Source: CAVPGH01 sp046726955 (GTDB lineage: Bacteria; Acidobacteriota; Vicinamibacteria; Fen-336). From it: a stretch of 5,778 nt of DNA. Positions 1 through 4,071 of the stretch are shown piece after piece. A program made the translations under genes and the position numbers. The notes under the pieces are model-generated. The model did no database searches and was not told where the DNA came from. It saw only the letters and a list, made by a program, of their open reading frames with translations. Where the stretch lies: NCBI GenBank assembly GCA_046726955.1, contig JBKPBQ010000507.1:1-5778 (forward strand), written 5' to 3'. Numbering within the stretch: the stretch's first letter is position 1; each line of letters opens with the position of its first letter.

Positions 1-705
1 GTCCTGGGCCGGGCTCAAGACGCCGCCGCCGGCGGCCATGCGGAAGTTGAGCGAGTCGAAGGCCGCTCCGAGGTCGATGTAGAAGGGGTCGTCCGTCGTG
101 CCCGCGAACACCCTGATGCCCTGGGGCAGGGTGTAGATCCCCTGCTCGAAGAGGCCGCCGGGCGCGCCGTAGCTCGGCATGGTGCGGGGACCGGCGTTGG
201 AGGGAACCGCGAAGAGCTTCTGGCCCTGGCTCAGGTCGGTGCGGTGGCCGTGCCGCACCATGGTCACGGTGTAGGTCTGCCGGAGACCGAGCCCCTCCGA
301 ACCCGGACCGTCGAGCTTCGTGATCGGGGGGATGCCGGCGATGCCGCCCACCGCGGTCGTGAAGACGTCGGGGCCGCGAACCTCGGTGCGGAAGCGGACC
401 TCGAAGCGCACGTCCTCCGCCTCGCCGTCCTGGTCGTTGTCGACGTGGAACGCGTAGAGGATGTTCGGGTCGAAGGGGAAGTAGTTGGGACCGTTGGACG
501 GCTCGAGGAGCGGATCCACGGAGAGGATGAGGGTGACCTTGTCGGGATGGTCGTAGCTCACGAACGTGTACCAGTCGGTGATGTCGGCGGCGCGGTCGAG
601 GGCGGTGATGGGAGCCTCCCGATGGCTGGCCGCCTGGACGCGGCCGCCGGGAAAGGCGACGAGAGCGGCGAGGAGAGGGGCGGCGAGGATGCGTTGACGC
701 TTCAC
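1..705 (-). CDS. DUF4331 domain-containing exported protein, N-terminal part (3' end beyond window)
   Basis: I translated this by hand from a GTG start at 705; the frame stays open for 235 codons to the left edge, so the C-terminus is missing. The first ~25 residues look like a Sec signal peptide: basic start MKRQR, hydrophobic run LAAPLLAALVAF, and likely cleavage around VQA-A (residues 23-26). The mature protein opens with ASHREAP (26-32), the hallmark of the DUF4331 family. Further family-like blocks follow: DITDWYTFVS (41-50), an acidic DNDQDG loop (89-94) resembling a Ca-binding DxDxDG motif, and VFAGTTDDPFYIDLGAAFD (199-217). The start is decided by a perfect AGGAGG 4 bases upstream and by the signal peptide. 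DUF4331 proteins are exported and of unknown biochemical function; I cannot assign a role. It lies downstream of the methyltransferase gene on the same strand, but a 188-base gap with hairpins suggests its own transcription. Confidence 0.9.
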   Translation of the reverse strand, partial: MKRQRILAAPLLAALVAFPGGRVQAASHREAPITALDRAADITDWYTFVSYDHPDKVTLILSVDPLLEPSNGPNYFPFDPNILYAFHVDNDQDGEAEDVRFEVRFRTEVRGPDVFTTAVGGIAGIPPITKLDGPGSEGLGLRQTYTVTMVRHGHRTDLSQGQKLFAVPSNAGPRTMPSYGAPGGLFEQGIYTLPQGIRVFAGTTDDPFYIDLGAAFDSLNFRMAAGGGVLSPAQD

Positions 706-709
706 GGTA

Positions 710-715
710 CCTCCT
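710..715 (-). promoter_or_regulatory. Shine-Dalgarno site of the DUF4331 gene
   Basis: Reading the minus strand, AGGAGG lies 4 bases before the GTG codon at 705-703. It is the strongest ribosome binding site in the window, matches the consensus fully, and supports the non-ATG start. Confidence 0.8.
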
Positions 716-726
716 GCGATCGATTC

Positions 727-751
727 GGCCGCCGCGTGCCCTGCGGCGGCC
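727..751 (-). repeat. GC-only inverted repeat in the DUF4331 leader
   Basis: GGCCGCCGC (727-735) and GCGGCGGCC (743-751) are perfect 9-base complementary arms around a 7-base loop (736-742). In the minus-strand transcript the hairpin would end 11 bases before the AGGAGG site. It could be a 5'-leader structure that affects translation or mRNA stability. There is no T-run after it on either strand, so it is a poor intrinsic terminator. In such GC-rich DNA a chance hairpin is possible. Confidence 0.4.
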
Positions 752-820
752 CGGACGCTTCAGGTCCTCGGTTTCAATCGCGGGTACGCGCGCGCTGGGG
801 TGAGCAGATTGAGGCTCGCG

Positions 821-848
821 AGAAAGCACCGGAGCGGCTCGCCTCCGG
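821..848 (-). terminator. Possible weak intrinsic terminator after the methyltransferase gene
   Basis: On the minus strand, 45 bases after the methyltransferase stop, CCGGAG and CTCCGG (848-843 and 834-829) form perfect arms. An extra CG/CG pair can form if one G bulges, giving about 8 pairs around a 3-base loop. The stem is followed by TGCTTTCT (828-821), a short, interrupted T-rich stretch. Position and structure fit a weak Rho-independent terminator, but the T-tract is poor. No other feature was found in the 706-893 gap apart from the leader hairpin and the ribosome binding site. Confidence 0.3.
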
Positions 849-893
849 GCGCGACACATCCAGGAGCTACGTAAGCGGGAGGCGAATCGGATG

Positions 894-1394
894 TCAGCCG
901 CGCCAGGGACGAAGACGCGGGATCCAGCGCGGCACGGCGGCACGATAACGCTCGTACTGGTCGCCGAAGCGCCCTCGCTCCCGGGGCTCCTCGAAGAAGA
1001 GCACGAAGAGGTGGAAGGCCGCCCAGATGGCGAGGCCGTACACGATCACGCGCGACGAGCCGAAAAGGAGTCCTTGCCCCCAGATGATCGCCACGACCGC
1101 CACGTACATGGGGTTGCGGACGTATCGGTAGGGGCCCGTGGCCACGAGGCGCTCGGTGGGAAGCACCGGGGCGGGCGTACCGCGTCCCTGCAGGGCGAAG
1201 CGCGCGAAGGTCTCGACGAGGACGGGCAGTCCGCACAAGGCGAGGAGCGCCCCCAGACCGCGCGAGAGGGTGCCGCCGAAGAGTGGCGGGGCGAAGCGCC
1301 AGCCGGTGAGGGCCCAGGGGACGTAGAGCGCCACCGTCCCCGGCGCGAGCACGAGAAAGAGGAGCGACCCGAGGACGGCGCTCGTCCGGCTCAT
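894..1394 (-). CDS. ICMT/PEMT-family membrane methyltransferase
   Basis: This 166-residue protein is a small polytopic membrane protein. Hydrophobic segments lie at about residues 6-28, 45-67, 97-114 and 117-134. The diagnostic block is GPYRYVRNPMYVAV (87-100), the SAM-binding signature of the isoprenylcysteine carboxyl methyltransferase / phospholipid methyltransferase superfamily. It is followed by the C-terminal FFEEPRERGRFGDQYERYRA (133-152) and VPRWIPRL (154-161). Members methylate prenylcysteine, phospholipids or other small lipophilic acceptors; the substrate of this bacterial homologue cannot be read from sequence. Length fits the family. The ATG at 1394-1392 is chosen because homology begins just after it and a GGTGGAG sequence sits just upstream. 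A much longer upstream extension in this frame runs antisense through the SDR gene and is not believable. It is transcribed divergently from the SDR gene across 72 bases. Confidence 0.88.
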   Translation of the reverse strand: MSRTSAVLGSLLFLVLAPGTVALYVPWALTGWRFAPPLFGGTLSRGLGALLALCGLPVLVETFARFALQGRGTPAPVLPTERLVATGPYRYVRNPMYVAVVAIIWGQGLLFGSSRVIVYGLAIWAAFHLFVLFFEEPRERGRFGDQYERYRAAVPRWIPRLRPWRG

Positions 1395-1402
1395 CGCTCC
1401 AC

Positions 1403-1437
1403 CGAGTATAGGAGGGCGTGCCCTTGACCTATACTCG
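1403..1437. promoter_or_regulatory. Symmetric divergent promoter / possible operator palindrome
   Basis: CGAGTATAGG (1403-1412) and CCTATACTCG (1428-1437) are perfect 10-base inverted arms. Nested between them is AGGGC-gt-GCCCT (1413-1424), a second perfect 5-base inverted repeat. Each outer arm contains TATACT, a 5/6 match to a sigma-70 -10 box: at 1430-1435 for the plus strand and at 1410-1405 for the minus strand. On both strands the sequence exactly 17 bases upstream is TATAGG, a poor -35. A plus-strand transcript would start near 1442, about 25 bases before the SDR GTG. A minus-strand transcript would start about 4 bases before the methyltransferase ATG, making it nearly leaderless. The weak -35 boxes plus the dyad suggest activator or repressor control, but no regulator gene lies in the window. 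The promoter and operator roles are inferred. Confidence 0.5.
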
Positions 1438-1466
1438 AAGCTCTTGGCGCACCCTCGCGAGCGGAC

Positions 1467-2258
1467 GTGAGAGCCGTCCTCGTCACCGGCGCCTCGTCCG
1501 GGATCGGCGCGGCCACGGCGCACCTCCTCGCCACGCGGGGGTTCCGGGTCTTCGGGGCCAGCCGCTCTCCGGCGCAAGGCGAGCACGTCCTCTGGATCCC
1601 CATGGACGTGCGCGACGACGCCTCGGTCGCGGCGGGGATCGCCCACGCCTCGGAGGCGGCGGGATCGCTCGACGCCCTCGTGTGCGCCGCCGGCTACGGC
1701 GTCTTCGGGAGTGTCGAGGAGACCTCGACGGATCGCGCACGGGCGCAGCTCGAGACGAACTACTTCGGGACCGTCCTCCCGGTCCGCGCGATCCTGCCGG
1801 CGATGCGGACGCGGGGGTCGGGACGGATCGTGATCGTGGGGTCGCTGGCCGGGCGCGCCCCCATTCCCTTCCAGGCCCACTACTCCGCGAGCAAGGCCGC
1901 CCTCGACGCGCTGGTGCTCGCGCTGCGGAGCGAGCTTCAGGGCACGGGCGTCGAAACGAGCCTCGTCGAGCCCGGCGATATCAAGACGGCCTTCAACGAC
2001 CGGATGGACTGGGGAGACGACGCGGCCGCGAGCGCCTACGGGGATCGAGTCCGCCGTTGCGAGAGAATCATCCGGGACTCGCTGCCGAAGGCTCCCGGCC
2101 CGGAGATCGTGGCCGAGACGATCTTGCGCGCCCTCACCGACCGGCGGCCGCGCGTCCGATACACGGTAGGGCCGGACGCGCTCGCGGTCCCCCTGGGGCG
2201 TCGCCTCTTGCCTGACGCGCTCGCCCTCGCCCTCATCCGCCGCCACTTCCAGGTCTGA
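1467..2258 (+). CDS. Short-chain dehydrogenase/reductase (classical SDR)
   Basis: This 263-residue protein has a Rossmann fold and is an NAD(P)-dependent oxidoreductase. The cofactor-binding TGASSGIG is at residues 7-14. R33 after the second strand (GASRS) favours NADP(H). MDV at 46-48 carries the adenine-contacting Asp47. CAAG (73-76) replaces the usual NNAG. The catalytic tetrad is complete: N98 (ETNYFG), S126 (VGSLAG), Y139 and K143 (YSASK). The post-catalytic EPGDIKT (168-174) is also present. The tail (RYTVGPDALA, then LLPDALALALIRR) resembles the 17beta-hydroxysteroid-dehydrogenase-like SDR subgroup, but the substrate is unknown. The start is GTG at 1467, directly before the first beta strand as expected; its Shine-Dalgarno sequence is weak. 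The stop TGA shares its A with the ATG of the next gene (TGATG), so the two are probably translationally coupled. The enzyme is likely soluble and cytoplasmic. Confidence 0.93.
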   Translation: MRAVLVTGASSGIGAATAHLLATRGFRVFGASRSPAQGEHVLWIPMDVRDDASVAAGIAHASEAAGSLDALVCAAGYGVFGSVEETSTDRARAQLETNYFGTVLPVRAILPAMRTRGSGRIVIVGSLAGRAPIPFQAHYSASKAALDALVLALRSELQGTGVETSLVEPGDIKTAFNDRMDWGDDAAASAYGDRVRRCERIIRDSLPKAPGPEIVAETILRALTDRRPRVRYTVGPDALAVPLGRRLLPDALALALIRRHFQV

Positions 2259-3013
2259 TGCCGATCTTCGACGACCTGCCCGTCACCGACGAGCACGAGG
2301 TCAAGGCCTTCCTCGACCGGCTGCCTCTCGCGGTGGACCGCGAACGCTTCACGCGCTTCGTCCTCGGCTTTCCCCACCACTACCTACGGACGACGCCGGC
2401 GGTGGAGGTCGTGCGCCACTTCGGCCTCGTGCAGAGCCTCGGGTCGCGGGCGGCCGTCTCGTCGCTCGCCCAGGACCACGCGCTCTGGCGCCTCGTGGTC
2501 GTGGCCGCCGACCGGCGCTTCCTCTTCGCGCGCCTCGCCGGCAGCCTCACCGTCTTCGGGGCGAACATCGTCTCCGCCGAAGCCTTCGCCAACACCGAAG
2601 GCATCGTTCTCGACACCTTCTCGCTCGCCGACACCGGCGGACGGTTCGCCTCCGCCGAGGAGCGCCGCCGCTTCCAGGCCTACCTCGAGTCCGTGATCGT
2701 GGGGAAGGTGGATCTCGAAAAGGAGCTTTCGCCGGAGTCGCGGCAACCTTTGGAGGCGGGCTCGCTCGCCCTCGACTGGGAAGAGGACGTCCACCCTCGA
2801 GCGAGCGTCCTGCGCGTGCGCGGGCGCGACGCGCGGGGCCTGCTCTACGCGATCAGCCGCGGGCTCTCCGACGCCGGGGCCGACATCGACCTCGCCCACG
2901 TTGTCACCGAGGACGGGGAAGCCCGCGACTCGTTCTACCTGACGGAGAACGGCGCGAAGCTCGACGCGGCCGCCCGGGCTCGCGTGGAACGGACGCTGCG
3001 CGCGCTCGGCTAG
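2258..3013 (+). CDS. GlnD-C-terminus-like tandem ACT domain protein
   Basis: This 251-residue soluble protein is built like the regulatory end of GlnD (PII uridylyltransferase) without its nucleotidyltransferase and HD domains. Residues 1-70 are mostly helical and include FPHHYLRTTPAVEVVRHFGL (38-57), which resembles the GlnD segment that follows its HD domain (roughly RY-L-x-x-x-P-E-x-I-x-x-H). ACT domain 1 spans about 77-150, with DRRFLFARLAGSLTVFGANI (85-104) and LDTFSLAD (118-125). ACT domain 2 spans about 183-249, with RDARGLLYAISRGLSDAGAD (190-209) and a final strand/helix. ACT pairs usually bind amino acids, such as glutamine in GlnD, and control a partner. ACT2 keeps the loop glycine (G194); ACT1 has DRRF where DRPG is typical, so site 1 may be altered. 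The ATG overlaps the SDR stop by one base, giving a likely coupled operon. It is complete and not a window-edge fragment. Its function is inferred to be sensing or regulatory, with partner unknown. Confidence 0.82.
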   Translation: MPIFDDLPVTDEHEVKAFLDRLPLAVDRERFTRFVLGFPHHYLRTTPAVEVVRHFGLVQSLGSRAAVSSLAQDHALWRLVVVAADRRFLFARLAGSLTVFGANIVSAEAFANTEGIVLDTFSLADTGGRFASAEERRRFQAYLESVIVGKVDLEKELSPESRQPLEAGSLALDWEEDVHPRASVLRVRGRDARGLLYAISRGLSDAGADIDLAHVVTEDGEARDSFYLTENGAKLDAAARARVERTLRALG

Positions 3014-3062
3014 CGCTCCGTCCTTGACCGCCCGCGCCGCGGGCGGGACGATCGATCCTGTC

Positions 3063-4052
3063 GTGGCCGCCAACCTCTCACCCGAGTACAAGAGCGCCCA
3101 GGAGGCCTACCGCCGGGCGCGCGACCCGAAGGAGCGGCTCGACTGCCTGCGCGAGATGCTGCGGACGATCCCGAAGCACAAGGGGACGGAGCACATCCAG
3201 GGCGACCTCAAGACGCGGATCAAGGAGCTCACCGAGGAGATCGCCGACGATCGCAAGGGCGGGGGCCGGGTGGGCCCCTCAGTGGTCGTCCGCCCCGAGG
3301 GCGCGGCGCAAATAGCACTCCTCGGCCCCCCGAACACCGGCAAGTCGAGCCTCCACGCCCGCCTCACCGGATCGCACGCGGTCGTCGGACCGTATCCCTT
3401 CGCCACCAAGCTTCCCCTGCCGGGCATGCTTCCCCACGAGGACGTGCACCTGCAGCTCGTGGACCTTCCGCCCGTGGCCGCCGACTACCTCGAGCCGTGG
3501 ATGGGCAACGCGCTCGAGGCCGCGGACGGCGCCATCCTCGTCGTCGACCTCGCGGAGCCTTCCTGCGTGGAGGAAGCGCTGGTCGTGGGGCGGCGGCTCG
3601 AGGAGAAACGCGTGAGCCTCGGTCCGCCGGTGGAGCACGAGGATCCCTTCCGCGTGCACCTTCCCACCATGCTCCTCGCGAACAAGGCGGACCGCCTCGA
3701 GGATCCCGCCTGCGAGCTCGACACGTTCCTCAAGCTGACCGGGCTTGCGTTCCCGGCGCTATTCGTCTCGACCGTAACCGGAGACGGCCTTGAGCGCGTG
3801 AGCCCCCTCCTCTTCGACCTGCTCGGGATCGTGCGTGTCTACACGAAGGTACCCGGCCATCACGCGGAGAAGGAGCGTCCCTTCACCCTGCGCGGCGCGA
3901 GCACCGTCCGCGACGTGGCCCAGCTCGTGCATCGCGGCCGCGCTGCCGAGCTGAAGTTCGCTCGGCTGTGGGGGAGCGGGGAGTTCGAGGGCCAGCAGGT
4001 GAGTGCTTCCCACCCCGTGCGCGACCGAGACTTGGTCGAGCTGCACTGGTAG
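3063..4052 (+). CDS. DRG/Obg-like GTPase with C-terminal TGS domain
   Basis: A 329-residue P-loop GTPase of the translation-factor-related (TRAFAC, OBG/DRG-like) kind. The N-terminal helical part has ANLSPEYKSAQEAYRRA (residues 3-19) and IPKHKGTEH (36-44), a pattern I recall from bacterial and archaeal members. G1 is GPPNTGKS (88-95), the switch I region is YPFATKLPLPG (111-121), G3 is DLPP (134-137) instead of DxxG, G4 is NKAD (207-210) and G5 is STVTGDG (236-242). The TGS domain fills about 255-328 (VRVYTKVPG, FTLRGASTVRDVAQLVHRG, then RDLVELHW). TGS domains bind RNA or ribosomal partners, so a ribosome-linked role is likely but inferred. I chose GTG 3063 because homology begins there. The upstream TTG at 3024 would add 13 low-complexity residues with no Shine-Dalgarno sequence; the start remains uncertain. 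It is the third gene of the SDR-ACT-GTPase run, 49 bases after the ACT stop. Confidence 0.88.
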   Translation: MAANLSPEYKSAQEAYRRARDPKERLDCLREMLRTIPKHKGTEHIQGDLKTRIKELTEEIADDRKGGGRVGPSVVVRPEGAAQIALLGPPNTGKSSLHARLTGSHAVVGPYPFATKLPLPGMLPHEDVHLQLVDLPPVAADYLEPWMGNALEAADGAILVVDLAEPSCVEEALVVGRRLEEKRVSLGPPVEHEDPFRVHLPTMLLANKADRLEDPACELDTFLKLTGLAFPALFVSTVTGDGLERVSPLLFDLLGIVRVYTKVPGHHAEKERPFTLRGASTVRDVAQLVHRGRAAELKFARLWGSGEFEGQQVSASHPVRDRDLVELHW

Positions 4053-4055
4053 GGT

Positions 4056-4071
4056 CGCGCGCTAGCGCGCG
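4056..4071. repeat. 16-base perfect palindrome at the convergent gene ends
   Basis: CGCGCGCTAGCGCGCG reads identically on both strands. It begins 4 bases after the GTPase stop and contains the TAG stop (4064-4062) of the minus-strand membrane protein. As RNA it could fold into a 6-pair stem with a CUAG loop on either transcript. No T-run follows on either side, so intrinsic termination is doubtful; it may help pausing or mRNA 3'-end protection. It could also be chance in GC-rich DNA. Confidence 0.4.

Noticed and set aside
706..893. Possible small RNA, tRNA or peptide gene in the gap before the DUF4331 gene
   Set aside because: No tRNA-like cloverleaf or convincing start with ribosome site was seen; only the two hairpins and the DUF4331 ribosome site are supportable.
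244..948. 234-codon plus-strand open frame
   Set aside because: It is antisense to the DUF4331 gene, which has a signal peptide, family motifs and a perfect ribosome binding site; this frame has none.
1424..1435. TTGACC directly followed by TATACT as a -35/-10 pair
   Set aside because: The hexamers are adjacent with no spacer, so they cannot work together as a sigma-70 promoter; only the TATACT was kept as a candidate -10.
1418..2215. 265-codon plus-strand frame overlapping the SDR
   Set aside because: It is a shifted frame of the SDR, rich in Arg and Gly, without any recognisable domain.
894..2246. 450-codon minus-strand open frame extending the methyltransferase upstream through the SDR gene
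   Set aside because: The extra ~284 residues are Arg/Gly/Glu-rich antisense translation of the SDR, which has an intact catalytic tetrad. Only the part from ATG 1394 shows family motifs.
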